From JBGPLJ01 sp963826145 (GTDB lineage Bacteria > Pseudomonadota > Gammaproteobacteria > Steroidobacterales > Steroidobacteraceae): 64,000 bases of DNA. The translations under genes were made by a program, and so were the position numbers. How positions within the stretch are numbered: the stretch's first letter is position 1; every line of letters starts with the position of its first letter. The notes below the pieces were generated by a model. That model was not told the origin of the DNA and ran no database searches. It saw only the letters and a list, made by a program, of their open reading frames with translations. Of this stretch, positions 32,937 to 42,294 are shown piece by piece. The stretch spans positions 992,001 to 1,056,000 of the forward strand of contig CAWGVW010000001.1 of the NCBI GenBank assembly GCA_963826145.1, given 5' to 3'.

Positions 32937-33674
32937 ATGGAATCTGCCAATCTCACTCATCACATCCTCAGCCGCTACAATGAGGACCTCGATAAGCTGC
33001 GCAACAGCGTGCTGCAGATGGGCGGCGTCGTCGAACAGCAGCTATCGGATGCCGTCGCCGCACTCTTGAGCGGTGACAGCAGGCTCGCGGAACAGGCCGC
33101 GCAGCGCGATCACGAAATCAATGGCCTCGAAGTTGCGATCGACGAACACTGCGGACGCATCCTGGCCACGCGCAGTCCCGCGGCGTCTGATTTGCGCCTG
33201 ATCGTCGCCGTGATTAAGACGATTACCGATCTCGAGCGCGTTGGCGACGAGGGCGAAAAGGTCGCCTACGCCGCATCCCGCCTGCATGGCATAGACCGGC
33301 CGTCCGATCGCTATCGGGAGCTGAAACATCTGGCGCGGCTCGCCATCGAGCAGGTGCATGGAGCGCTCGATGCGTTCTCGCGCATCGACGGCGACGCCGC
33401 CATCGTGAACGCGCGACGTGACCGCCTGCTCGATGCGGAATTCGAGGCCGTCCAGCGTCAGTGCATCACCTTCATGATGGAGGACCCGCGCACCATCCGT
33501 CGGTCGCTGGACCTGATGATGGTTGCACGCGCGTTCGAGCGAATCGGCGATCACGCCAAGAACATCTGCGAGTACGTCGTCTACATGGTGCTTGGCAGGG
33601 ATGTGCGCCACCGTTCGCTGGAGGATGCCGCAGCGGAACTGGTTCAGCGGCGCAACACGCCGGGGTCCGCGTAG
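32937..33674 (+). CDS. phoU: phosphate transport system regulatory protein PhoU, copy 2
   Basis: A 245-residue PhoU paralogue closely related to copy 1, with the same start (LTHHILSRYNEDL), the first metal motif ITDLERVGDEGEKVAY, QRQCITFMMEDPRTIRRSLD and the second motif RAFERIGDHAKNICEYV. Both bundles are complete. It stands upstream of pstB, the more usual place for a phoU, and may pair with that transporter component while copy 1 goes with PhoR. Confidence 0.94.
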   Translation: MESANLTHHILSRYNEDLDKLRNSVLQMGGVVEQQLSDAVAALLSGDSRLAEQAAQRDHEINGLEVAIDEHCGRILATRSPAASDLRLIVAVIKTITDLERVGDEGEKVAYAASRLHGIDRPSDRYRELKHLARLAIEQVHGALDAFSRIDGDAAIVNARRDRLLDAEFEAVQRQCITFMMEDPRTIRRSLDLMMVARAFERIGDHAKNICEYVVYMVLGRDVRHRSLEDAAAELVQRRNTPGSA

Positions 33675-33934
33675 ATCGGCGGGACACGATACTTGCCGCA
33701 AGGGGTGACGCGACGCCAATTTGGGGCCTGGGTTGATTGGGTACGACGGCGTCTCGTAGAGTGTGGGGGACGGTCGACCCAGGTCGGAGAAGCAGAGAAC
33801 AAATTGGGAGACCGGCAGGCAACAATTGGGGATTTCGAGCTGCGCCGCGTGACCCGACTCACCCCGAGACAAATATCGTGCCCGACATGAATGTCATCGA
33901 AGCCGCAGAGCGAACGACTGGTGAAGCAATTCAA

Positions 33935-34807
33935 ATGAGCAGCATGGCCAGCAACGAATCCATCGACGAGGCCGCATCAGCGGTGCACGGCGCGCGCCGC
34001 ATCGCGGTTCCAACGGATCGCGCGCTGAAGCCCGCGAGCGAACGCCCGCCGCTCAAGGCACGCGTGCAGGCACTCGATTTTCACTATGGCCCGACACACG
34101 CCCTCAAGAACCTGAGCATCGAGATCCCGGAGCACCGCGTGACGGCGCTCATCGGGCCGTCCGGGTGCGGCAAGAGCACGTTCCTGCGCTGCTTCAACCG
34201 CATGCACGACCTCACCCCCGGCACGCGCTACCAGGGCGAGATCATGTTCTATCCGGACAACTTGAATCTCATCGGGCCCGAGGTCGATCCGATCGAAGTG
34301 CGCATGCGCATCGGCATGGTGTTCCAGAAGCCGAATCCGTTTCCGAAGAGCATTTTCGACAATGTCGCCTACGGCCTGCGACTTCGCGGCATGCGCAATC
34401 GCTCGCTCCTGCAGGAAGAAGCGGAAAAAGCCCTGCGCTCGGCGGCGATCTGGGACGAGGCCAAGGACAGGCTCAATGAATCGGCTCTCGCGCTTTCCGG
34501 CGGCCAGCAGCAGCGGCTTTGTATCGCCCGTGCGCTCGCGACGAACCCGGAGATCCTGCTGTTTGACGAGCCGACATCGGCCCTGGACCCGATCGCGACC
34601 GCCAAGATCGAGGAACTGATCACGACGCTGCGCGAGCAGGTGACGGTGATCATCGTGACGCACAACATGCAGCAGGCCGCCCGCGTTTCAGACTACACGG
34701 CCTTCATGTACCTCGGGGAGTTGATCGAAGTCGACGCAACGAGCAAGATCTTCACCAACCCCGGGAAGAAAGCGACCGAAGACTACATCACCGGACGATA
34801 TGGCTGA
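33935..34807 (+). CDS. pstB: phosphate ABC transporter ATP-binding protein PstB
   Basis: The ATPase of the Pst transporter. Walker A is GPSGCGKST, the Q-loop region reads GMVFQKPNPFPKSIFDNVAYG, the signature is LSGGQQQR, Walker B is ILLFDEPTSALDP and the switch His lies in VTHNMQQA, all characteristic of PstB. About 45 residues precede the ABC domain, which begins near LKARVQALDFHYG. The ATG at 33935 has a weak GGTGA upstream; ATG codons at 33887 and 33944 are alternatives. The gene is intact, unlike the pstS and pstA remnants 4 kb away, and is separated from them by the porin and dapE. Its stop overlaps the start of phoU copy 3. Confidence 0.95.
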   Translation: MSSMASNESIDEAASAVHGARRIAVPTDRALKPASERPPLKARVQALDFHYGPTHALKNLSIEIPEHRVTALIGPSGCGKSTFLRCFNRMHDLTPGTRYQGEIMFYPDNLNLIGPEVDPIEVRMRIGMVFQKPNPFPKSIFDNVAYGLRLRGMRNRSLLQEEAEKALRSAAIWDEAKDRLNESALALSGGQQQRLCIARALATNPEILLFDEPTSALDPIATAKIEELITTLREQVTVIIVTHNMQQAARVSDYTAFMYLGELIEVDATSKIFTNPGKKATEDYITGRYG

Positions 34808-35561
34808 GACGACAGAAACCGACGTGACCAACGCATCACCGGATGCGACGCCCGCCCCGGAAGGCCATGCCTCGAAATCGCTCGAGCAGGGCCTCGCGCG
34901 CCTCAGACTCGAGATGCTCGCCATGGGCGGCCTCGTGATCGATCAGGTCGCCGGCGCGAGTGAAGCCTTCGTACAGGGCGACATGGCACGCGCGGAGCAG
35001 GTGCTCGCGCGTGAGCCGCAGGTCAACGGCTACGATGTCGTCATCGATGAGCACAGTGAACGTCTGCTTGCCTGGCACCAGCCACTCGCCGTCGACCTGC
35101 GCCTCGTCCGCGCGATCACGCGCGCGGCCATCGACCTCGAGCGCGCCGGGGATGAAGCACGCAAGGTCGCCAAGATCGCGCTGCGGATCCAGGTACCCGG
35201 AGCACGTCGCGCGGCTGCGGTCGTCGCCCAGCCGGTCCGGCAGATGGCGGAGCTCGGACTCGGGATGCTGCGTGACGCGGTGGTCGCGCTCGACACCATG
35301 AACGCGGAACTCGCCGATCAGGTCCGGCGCCGCGACAAGGAAATCGATTCCGAGTTTGAATCGGCCGTGCGGCGCCTCACCACCCTCATGCTCGAGTCCG
35401 CGGACGCCATGCCGGCCGTGCTTGACATCGTCCTGGCGCTAAAGGCTTTCGAACGCATCGGCGATCACGCCAAGAACGTGGCCGAGCAGGTGGTCTTCAT
35501 CGTGCGTGGGATCGACGTACGCCACCGAAAAGTCGCAGCTGCTCCGGGCGCGCAGCACTGA
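34800..35561 (+). CDS. phoU: phosphate transport system regulatory protein PhoU, copy 3 (divergent)
   Basis: A 253-residue, more divergent PhoU. It has an Ala/Pro/Thr-rich N-terminal extension (1-25), then LRLEMLAMGGLVIDQVAGA. The first motif is changed to IDLERAGDEARKVAKIA and the second keeps KAFERIGDHAKNVAEQVVF. The usual ILATRxP segment reads LLAWHQPLAVDLRL. The ATG overlaps the pstB stop by eight bases, so it is translationally coupled to PstB. It may be the copy that physically partners PstB. Confidence 0.92.
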   Translation: MAETTETDVTNASPDATPAPEGHASKSLEQGLARLRLEMLAMGGLVIDQVAGASEAFVQGDMARAEQVLAREPQVNGYDVVIDEHSERLLAWHQPLAVDLRLVRAITRAAIDLERAGDEARKVAKIALRIQVPGARRAAAVVAQPVRQMAELGLGMLRDAVVALDTMNAELADQVRRRDKEIDSEFESAVRRLTTLMLESADAMPAVLDIVLALKAFERIGDHAKNVAEQVVFIVRGIDVRHRKVAAAPGAQH

Positions 35562-35574
35562 TACCCTCCGTGGG

Positions 35575-37077
35575 ATGTCCGACAAGACCCGACGCACACC
35601 CGAACTGCTAGCCGCAGTCGACCTCGGTTCGAACAGCTTCCATCTTGTCGTTGCGCGTTTTACACACGGGCAGGTGACGATCATCGATCGCCTGCGCGAG
35701 TCGGTGCGCCTGGCGGAAGCCGTCGACGATCAGGGACGCCTCAACGGCCCGGCGGTTGCACGCGCCATGGCCTGCCTCGAGCGCTTCGGCGAGCGGCTGC
35801 GCGCCGTCGAATCCGACAATGTGCGTGTCGTCGCGACGCACGCTCTGCGCAAGGCGCGCCGCAAGGCGGGTTTTCTCGAAAGGGCGCGCGCCGCGCTCGG
35901 TCACCCGATCGAAATCATTTCCGGCAGCGAGGAAGCACGTCTCATCTACGTCGGCGTCGCGGCGAGTACACCGGTTGAGGGCAAGCGGCGACTCGTGATC
36001 GACATCGGCGGCGGCAGCACGGAACTGATCATCGGCTCCGGCCGTGACATCGACCTCCTCGAAAGCCTTGACATGGGTTGCGTCGCGATGGGGGTGCGCT
36101 ACTTCGCGGACGGTAAGTTATCGGACAAGCGCTTCCGTCGCGCGCGCCTTGCCGCACGGCTTGAGCTCGAGCCCGTCCGCAGCAAGTTCCTGAAGCTCGG
36201 CTGGGACCAGGTGGTCGGGAGTTCCGGCATCGTGCGTGCGATCGCGGATCTCGTGCAGCAAATCGAGGGTGGCGATGCACCAACGACGCTGGCCTCGGTC
36301 GAGAGCCTCATCGATCGGGCGATCGCGGCCGAGGAACTCGAGCGCCTGAAGCTGCCGGGGATTTCGGACGATCGCCTCGCGGTGCTGCCCGGCGGGCTTG
36401 CGATCCTGGCAGAACTGATCGACGTATTCGCGCTGAAGGGATTGCGCGCGACGGAAGGGGGCCTGCGCGAGGGGCTCCTGTACGACATGATCGGCCGCAT
36501 CACCAATGAGGACGCCCGCGTGCGCAGCGTGCGCGCGATGGCGCGGCGATTTCGCGTCGACACGGAGCAGGGCGAGCGCGTTGCCGACACTGCGGCCTCC
36601 TTGCTTGCGCAGGTGCGCGGGACCTGGGACCTTGACGACCCGCATGCAGAACTCGTCCTCAGGTGGGCCGCGGAGCTCCATGAAGTCGGCCTCGACCTCT
36701 CGCATTCGCGCTATCACTTGCATGGAGCCTATCTCGTCGACAACGCCGATCTGCCGGGCTTCGGCCGCGAAGAACAGCGTCTGCTTGGGGCCCTCATTCG
36801 CGGCCATCGCCGCAAGGTGAATCTTGAAGGCGTGGATGAACTGCTCTCGCCGTGGCATCTGCGCGCGGAATACCTGATCATCCTTCTGCGCATCGCAGTC
36901 CTTCTGCATCGGGGGCGCGATGCCTCGCGCTCGGACGTCAAGGCGGTGCCGAAGGGCCGCACGCTGACGCTCGAATTTCCCGCAGGATGGCTTGCCGAGC
37001 ATCCGCTGACGGCAGCGGATCTCCTGCAGGAAGCGGATTTCCTGAAATCGATCGATTTTCGCCTGAGGGTGATCTGA
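35575..37077 (+). CDS. ppx: exopolyphosphatase / guanosine pentaphosphate phosphatase (Ppx/GppA)
   Basis: A 500-residue ASKHA-fold phosphatase that releases phosphate from polyphosphate chains. The N-terminal AAVDLGSNSFHLVVAR and IDIGGGSTELIIG are the two phosphate loops, and SGSEEARLIYVGVA contains the catalytic Glu region. The C-terminal HD-like domain has AAELHEVGLDLSHSRYHLHGAYLVDNADLPGF. Full length with the C-terminal domain favours Ppx over short GppA forms. The ATG at 35575 lies 13 bases after phoU copy 3, so it probably belongs to that operon. A CHAD protein follows. Confidence 0.94.
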   Translation: MSDKTRRTPELLAAVDLGSNSFHLVVARFTHGQVTIIDRLRESVRLAEAVDDQGRLNGPAVARAMACLERFGERLRAVESDNVRVVATHALRKARRKAGFLERARAALGHPIEIISGSEEARLIYVGVAASTPVEGKRRLVIDIGGGSTELIIGSGRDIDLLESLDMGCVAMGVRYFADGKLSDKRFRRARLAARLELEPVRSKFLKLGWDQVVGSSGIVRAIADLVQQIEGGDAPTTLASVESLIDRAIAAEELERLKLPGISDDRLAVLPGGLAILAELIDVFALKGLRATEGGLREGLLYDMIGRITNEDARVRSVRAMARRFRVDTEQGERVADTAASLLAQVRGTWDLDDPHAELVLRWAAELHEVGLDLSHSRYHLHGAYLVDNADLPGFGREEQRLLGALIRGHRRKVNLEGVDELLSPWHLRAEYLIILLRIAVLLHRGRDASRSDVKAVPKGRTLTLEFPAGWLAEHPLTAADLLQEADFLKSIDFRLRVI

Positions 37078-37084
37078 GACAGTC

Positions 37085-37996
37085 ATGAAACGCCGGCGCG
37101 CCTCCTCGGATCGCGTACTCGCCGACCGCGCAGTCAGTCCGGCGCGCGCGGCCATTCTCCGGCTGATGCGGCGGCTCGCTACGAATTTTGCACGCGCGGC
37201 GGTGAGCGTCGGCCGCAACCCAGGTCCTGACAATCTGCATCAGCTGCGCATCAATGTGCGCCGCTTGCGCGCGGTATTGCGTGCACTCGAGGGCGAGCTC
37301 AATCCGCGACTCAGCGCCGAATTGCAGTTCGACCTCAAGAACCTCACGCGCGAGACCGGCCGTTTGCGGGACGCCGACACCCGCCGCGTCCTGCTGCTGC
37401 CGCGTCTGCGCGACACGCTCGATCTGCCGGTCGCGCTCAAGCGCGATTGTGCGACGCTTGTGGAACAGGCGCGGGTCGACGAGCGGCGCTTCCTCAAGGC
37501 GAGGATGCGTGAGGCAATCTGGACGAAGCGACTCGCACGTATCCGTGCGCTTGCCTGCAATGACGAGATGGTCGCCTGGTTGACGCTGTCGGTGGAGGAA
37601 GTGGTGGCGCTATCTCTGGGCCGCCAGCTGCGCGACCTGCAGCTGCGCATGCGCCGGCGCGGGGCTGGAGCGCGGCGCCTGCACCGCCTGCGTCGAAGGA
37701 TTCGCGACGTGCGCTATGCCGCTGAAGCCCTGTTGCCGATGGCGCGGCGTCGCGCGGCGCCTCTCGCGAAGACCTTGCAGAAATTGCAGGATCGACTTGG
37801 CGCCATGCACGATCTCGTGCAGGCGCAGCGATTTCTTGCCCAGGACCTGTTGCCGCTCGAGGCGAGGCAAGCGCTGGCGGCAAGCATTGATCGCGAACTC
37901 GAACGCCAGGTGCGCCGCTGCCGCAAGAAACTACGCGCGACCGCCGCTCAGCCGCCGAAGGCTTGGGCCGCATGGATGGGAAAGGAAAGCAATTAA
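37085..37996 (+). CDS. CHAD domain protein (polyphosphate-associated)
   Basis: A 303-residue, Arg-rich helical protein made almost entirely of a CHAD domain. The conserved His52 with Arg55 and Arg59/60 is in LHQLRINVRRLRAVLRAL, and the second conserved helix reads LHRLRRRIRDVRYAAEALLP. CHAD domains bind polyphosphate and can direct proteins to polyphosphate granules. The position seven bases after ppx and convergent with ppk fits a role in granule organisation. It lacks the CYTH triphosphatase domain sometimes fused to CHAD. An AT-rich 38-base gap follows the stop. Confidence 0.9.
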   Translation: MKRRRASSDRVLADRAVSPARAAILRLMRRLATNFARAAVSVGRNPGPDNLHQLRINVRRLRAVLRALEGELNPRLSAELQFDLKNLTRETGRLRDADTRRVLLLPRLRDTLDLPVALKRDCATLVEQARVDERRFLKARMREAIWTKRLARIRALACNDEMVAWLTLSVEEVVALSLGRQLRDLQLRMRRRGAGARRLHRLRRRIRDVRYAAEALLPMARRRAAPLAKTLQKLQDRLGAMHDLVQAQRFLAQDLLPLEARQALAASIDRELERQVRRCRKKLRATAAQPPKAWAAWMGKESN

Positions 37997-38052
37997 ATAT
38001 CAATTAATTGCAGTAACTACTTCGTGTTAACCCGCGAGCATCGATACGCGCC

Positions 38053-40254
38053 TTACGGCGTCGCATCGCGCGCCAGCAGCTCATTCTGCGAATTGCGCGG
38101 CGGATTCGCGCCCGGTGAGAGCCGTGTGTATTCGCCATTTGACTCGAGCTTCCACGCGAGCGTGTTGTCCTCGAGATAGCGGTCGAGGTCTTCGAGGATG
38201 CGCGCGCGATGCGCCGGATCGTCGATCGGGAAGCACACCTCGACGCGCCGGTGGAGGTTTCGCTCCATCCAGTCGGCGCTCGAACAGAAGAGCTCCTCTG
38301 CGCCGTCGTTGTGGAAATAGAAAACCCGCGAATGCTCGAGGAAGCGGCCAACGATGGAGCGGACGTTGATATTCTCGGAAACGCCTGGGACGCCCGGACG
38401 CAAAGCGCAGATGCCGCGGACGATCAGATCGATCTGCACGCCCGCACGGGACGCATCATAGAGCGCTGCGATCACCTGCGGTTCGACGAGCGAATTCATC
38501 TTCGCGATGAGATGGGCGGGACGTCCAGCGCGCGCGTGTGCCGCTTCCCGGGCGATGCGCGAGAGCAATCCCTCGTGCAGGGTGAAAGGCGACTGCAGCG
38601 CGCGCCTGAGCGTCGGGGTGCGGGCAAGACCTGTCAGCTGCATGAAGACGTCGTGCACATCCTCGCCGAGATCGCGTTCGGCGGTGAGAAGTCCGTAGTC
38701 CGTGTAAACGCGCGCTGTACTGACGTGATAGTTGCCCGTGCCGAGATGACAGTAGCGGCGCAGCTCGCCGTGCTCGCGCCGCACGACGAGCAGGAGCTTC
38801 GCGTGCGTCTTGAACCCGACGACGCCGTAAACGACGTGCGCGCCGGCCGCCTGCAGCTGCGTCGCCACTTCGATGTTTGCCGCTTCGTCGAAGCGCGCGC
38901 GCAGCTCCACGACTACCGTGACGTCCTTGCCGGCACGGGCGGCGTCGACGAGCGCAGAAACAATCGACGAGTCGTTCCCGGCGCGATAGAGCGTCTGCTT
39001 GATCGCGAGCACCTGGCTGTCCGCGGCCGCCTGGCGCAGGAAATCGACCACGGGAGCAAACGATTCGAACGGGTGGTGCAGGAGAATGTCGCGCGCGCGG
39101 ATGGCCGCGAACATGTCATCGACTCCCCTGAGCGCCTGCGGGATTCCTGGCGTGAACGGCGGGTACTTGAGGTCGGGCCGGTCGATGAGATCGTAGAGAC
39201 CCAGCAGGCGGTTGACGTTCACGGGCCCTTCGACCTGGAACAGGTCTTCCGGCGCGAGGGAGAACTGTTCGAGCAGAAATTCGACGATATCCGTCGGGCA
39301 GTCGTAGGACGTTTCGAGCCGGACTTCATCCCCGTAGCGCCGCGAGGCGAGTTCGCCCTTCACTGCGCGCAGCAGATCTTCCGCCTCCTCTTCTTCCACC
39401 AGCAGGTCGCTGTTGCGCGTGACGCGAAACTGATAGCAGCCCTCGACCTTGAGGCCCGGGAAAAGCTCCGCGACGAAAGTCTGGATGATGGTCGAAAGGT
39501 AGATCGCCTGAGCTCTCCCCGGACTTGCGCCGGGGATGGCGATGACGCGGGGCAGGGACCGTGGCGCCTGCAGCACGACGAGCGCGCCGCGCCGGCCGAA
39601 AGCATCCGTGCCGGAGAGGCGCACGATGAAGTTGAGGCTCTTGTTCTGGATGCGCGGAAAGGGGTGGGCCGGATCGAGCGCAAGGGGACTCAGCACCGGT
39701 TCCACCTGGTCGTTGAAATAGCGGCGCAGGAACTCATGCTGGGCGGGTGTCGTGCGGCCGCCCTGCAGGATCGTGATGCCAGCATCATTCAGCGCGGGCT
39801 CGATCTCGGTGTTGAGGATGCGGTACTGATCGCGGACGAGGCGGATCGCGCGCTCATGGATCGCAGCAAGCTGCTCGCGTACACCGAGGCCATCGGCGGC
39901 TGGCGCAACCGAGCCCGCATCGAGACGTTGCTTGAGGCCGGCCACGCGGATCTCGAAGAACTCGTCGAGGTTGCTGCACGAGATGGCGAGGAATCGTACC
40001 CGCTCGAGGACCGGCACCGTGGGGTCTCGCGCCTGGTCGAGCACACGCTGATTGAACTCGAGGAAGCTGAGTTCCCGATTGATGTACTGCGCCGGCGCGC
40101 GCACATCCACGGCGATTTCGTCGTTCATCGGTGGGCGCGTGTTGTCGGGTTCACGGCGCAGCATGCTGGCGGGCGTTTGTGACGCGGGGGTGACGAGCTG
40201 AACGATAACGGGTTCGTTCGCGGACGGGCCGACGGACTTCACATTATGTTCCAT
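38053..40254 (-). CDS. ppk1: polyphosphate kinase 1
   Basis: A 733-residue enzyme that builds polyphosphate from ATP. The N domain begins QYINRELSFLEFNQRVLDQARD at residue 56, so there is a 55-residue N-terminal extension of no recognisable fold. The catalytic region has the autophosphorylated His484 in GFKTHAKLLLV, preceded by RARFDEAANI, then CHLGTGNYH, and the second phospholipase-D-like motif FYFHNDGAEELFCSSADW. The start at 40254 has GGAG at good spacing inside the end of dapD and lies two bases after the dapD stop, so ppk1 is probably the last gene of the map-glnD-dapC-dapD run. Confidence 0.96.
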   Translation of the reverse strand: MEHNVKSVGPSANEPVIVQLVTPASQTPASMLRREPDNTRPPMNDEIAVDVRAPAQYINRELSFLEFNQRVLDQARDPTVPVLERVRFLAISCSNLDEFFEIRVAGLKQRLDAGSVAPAADGLGVREQLAAIHERAIRLVRDQYRILNTEIEPALNDAGITILQGGRTTPAQHEFLRRYFNDQVEPVLSPLALDPAHPFPRIQNKSLNFIVRLSGTDAFGRRGALVVLQAPRSLPRVIAIPGASPGRAQAIYLSTIIQTFVAELFPGLKVEGCYQFRVTRNSDLLVEEEEAEDLLRAVKGELASRRYGDEVRLETSYDCPTDIVEFLLEQFSLAPEDLFQVEGPVNVNRLLGLYDLIDRPDLKYPPFTPGIPQALRGVDDMFAAIRARDILLHHPFESFAPVVDFLRQAAADSQVLAIKQTLYRAGNDSSIVSALVDAARAGKDVTVVVELRARFDEAANIEVATQLQAAGAHVVYGVVGFKTHAKLLLVVRREHGELRRYCHLGTGNYHVSTARVYTDYGLLTAERDLGEDVHDVFMQLTGLARTPTLRRALQSPFTLHEGLLSRIAREAAHARAGRPAHLIAKMNSLVEPQVIAALYDASRAGVQIDLIVRGICALRPGVPGVSENINVRSIVGRFLEHSRVFYFHNDGAEELFCSSADWMERNLHRRVEVCFPIDDPAHRARILEDLDRYLEDNTLAWKLESNGEYTRLSPGANPPRNSQNELLARDATP

Positions 40255-40256
40255 GG

Positions 40257-41087
40257 CTACTCCGTTGGCCTCAAGAGATCATTGAGCGAGGTCTTTGCCC
40301 GCGTCGCGGCATCGACGCGCTTCACAATCACCGCCGCGTACAGGCTGTATTTTCCGTCCGGGGAGGGCAGGCTGCCCGAGACGACGACCGATCCCGGGGG
40401 TACGCGCCCATAGCTTGTCTCGCCGGTCGCGCGATCGTAGATGCGCGTGCTCTGGCCGAGATAGACGCCCATCGAGATGACGGAGCCGGCACCGACGATC
40501 ACGCCTTCCACCACCTCGGAGCGCGCGCCGATGAAGCAGTCGTCCTCGATGATCGTCGGATTCGCCTGCAAGGGCTCGAGCACGCCGCCGATGCCCGCGC
40601 CACCCGAGAGATGCACATTTTGGCCGATCTGCGCGCAGGAGCCGACTGTGGCCCAGGTGTCGATGAGGCTGCCGCTCCCGATGTGTGCGCCAATGTTCAC
40701 GTAGCTCGGCATGAGCACGACGTTCGGCGCGATGTACGCGCCCTTGCGCACGACCGCATGCGGAACGACGCGCACGCCGGCGGCCTTGAACGCAGGTGCA
40801 TCGGTCGACGCGTACTTGAGCGGCACCTTGTCGTAGAAGCGGGTGAAGCCGCCATCCGTGACTTCGTTGTCATTGATGCGAAACGACAGGAGCACCGCCA
40901 TCTTGAGCCACTGGTTCACGCGCCAGGCGTCACCCGCGGGTTCCGCGACGCGCAGGTCGCCACGGTCGAGGAGTTCGATCGCTTCGCGAACGGCGAGTCT
41001 CAGATCGGACGGGCAGCGATCCGGCGCGAATTGCTGACGTCGTTCGAACGAACTCTCGATCAGGGCCCTCAAGTGTTCATGACTCAT
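40257..41087 (-). CDS. dapD: tetrahydrodipicolinate N-succinyltransferase
   Basis: A 276-residue left-handed beta-helix transferase that succinylates tetrahydrodipicolinate in lysine/diaminopimelate synthesis. The hexapeptide repeats (ANVVLMPSYVNIGAHIGSGSLID and after), SGGAGIGGVLEPLQANP and EDDCFIGARSEVVEGV match DapD. Its ATG directly follows the dapC TAA. Confidence 0.96.
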   Translation of the reverse strand: MSHEHLRALIESSFERRQQFAPDRCPSDLRLAVREAIELLDRGDLRVAEPAGDAWRVNQWLKMAVLLSFRINDNEVTDGGFTRFYDKVPLKYASTDAPAFKAAGVRVVPHAVVRKGAYIAPNVVLMPSYVNIGAHIGSGSLIDTWATVGSCAQIGQNVHLSGGAGIGGVLEPLQANPTIIEDDCFIGARSEVVEGVIVGAGSVISMGVYLGQSTRIYDRATGETSYGRVPPGSVVVSGSLPSPDGKYSLYAAVIVKRVDAATRAKTSLNDLLRPTE

Positions 41088-42284
41088 TTATCTTCCTTCG
41101 ATGAAGGCGCGGATGCGGCCGGCGGCTTCGACGCATTCATCGACGCCGGCAACGAGCGACATGCGCACGTGGCCGCGCCCCGGATTGCCGCGGCCGCTGT
41201 CCCGCGCAAGGTAGGAACCCGGCAGCGCGGTGAGATTCTTGCGCGCATAGAGTTCCCGCACGAACACTTCGTCATCGCCCGCGACATCCGGCCACAGGTA
41301 GAACGCCGCATCGGGCCTCGTCACCTTGAGGACGGGTTCGAGGATCGGGAGCACCCGGTCGAATTTCTCGACATAGAGGCGACGGTTGGCGGCCGCATGG
41401 ATATCGTCATTCCAGGCGGGAATGCTCGCAAGCTGTGTGTGCACCGGCATCGCGCACCCGTGATACGTGCGGTAGAGACGATACGCCTCGATGAGCGCGG
41501 GATCGCCCGCAGCGAAGCCCGAACGCAACCCGGGAACGCTCGACCGCTTCGAGAGGCTGTGAAACACAGCGCAGTTCTGCCAGCGATCGCGCCCGGTTGC
41601 GACGCAGGCATTGAGAAGGCTCGGTGGCGGAGTGCGCTCATCGAGATAGATGTCCGCATAGCATTCGTCCGAAGCGACGACAAATCCATGCCGGTCCGCG
41701 AGCGCGAGAACGCGCTTCAGGTACTCGATGCCCATGACGGTGCCGCTCGGATTGCCCGGCGTACATAGAAAGAGGAGTCGGCAGCGGCGCCAGACCTCGT
41801 CGGGTACGGCGTCGAGGTCCGGGAGATAGCGTGTTTCAGGCGAGGCGGGCAGGAAGTACGGCTCCGCGCCCGAGAGGAACGCCGCGCCTTCATAGATCTG
41901 ATAGAACGGATTCGGCATGACGACGAGCGGGCGCGACCGCGCGTCGATGACAGTCTGCACGAACGAGAAGAGGCCTTCGCGCGTGCCGCTCACCGGCAGA
42001 ACCATCGATTGCGCATCCACGGAAGCAGCGGGCAGCCCGAAGCGGCGCTCGAGCCAGCGCGCCGCCGCCGCGCGCAGCTCCGGCATGCCGGCAGTGGCCG
42101 GATAGCTGCCGAGCGAGGCGAGCGAGCGGCGCAGGGTCTCGACGATGAACTCCGGCGGCGCATGCTGCGGTTCGCCGATCGACATGCCGATGTGCTTGAG
42201 ATCCGCAGGCGGCTTATGGCCCGCCTTCAGCTTGCTGAGGCGTTCGAACGGATAGGGCGGGAGCCGCGCGAGTGCCGGATTCAT
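41088..42284 (-). CDS. dapC: succinyldiaminopimelate transaminase DapC
   Basis: A 398-residue fold-type I PLP aminotransferase. IGEPQHAPPEFI at the N-terminus, PNPFYQIYEGAAFLSGAEP, CTPGNPSGTVM, the SDECYADIY Asp/Tyr pair that holds PLP, the Schiff-base Lys in HSLSKRSSVPGLRSGF and a distal Arg in HVRMSLV fit DapC of the succinylase branch. Immediately upstream of dapD. Confidence 0.93.
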   Translation of the reverse strand: MNPALARLPPYPFERLSKLKAGHKPPADLKHIGMSIGEPQHAPPEFIVETLRRSLASLGSYPATAGMPELRAAAARWLERRFGLPAASVDAQSMVLPVSGTREGLFSFVQTVIDARSRPLVVMPNPFYQIYEGAAFLSGAEPYFLPASPETRYLPDLDAVPDEVWRRCRLLFLCTPGNPSGTVMGIEYLKRVLALADRHGFVVASDECYADIYLDERTPPPSLLNACVATGRDRWQNCAVFHSLSKRSSVPGLRSGFAAGDPALIEAYRLYRTYHGCAMPVHTQLASIPAWNDDIHAAANRRLYVEKFDRVLPILEPVLKVTRPDAAFYLWPDVAGDDEVFVRELYARKNLTALPGSYLARDSGRGNPGRGHVRMSLVAGVDECVEAAGRIRAFIEGR

Positions 42285-42294
42285 GAGGGCGCGG

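Noticed and set aside
33675..33934. Remnant of pstC or pstA between phoU2 and pstB
   Set aside because: No frame shows permease-like hydrophobic sequence; only a few loose repeats of CAATTTGGGG/CAATTGGGG type are present.
38209..40182. A 657-codon plus-strand open frame opposite ppk1
   Set aside because: Antisense shadow of a conserved gene with all catalytic motifs on the other strand.
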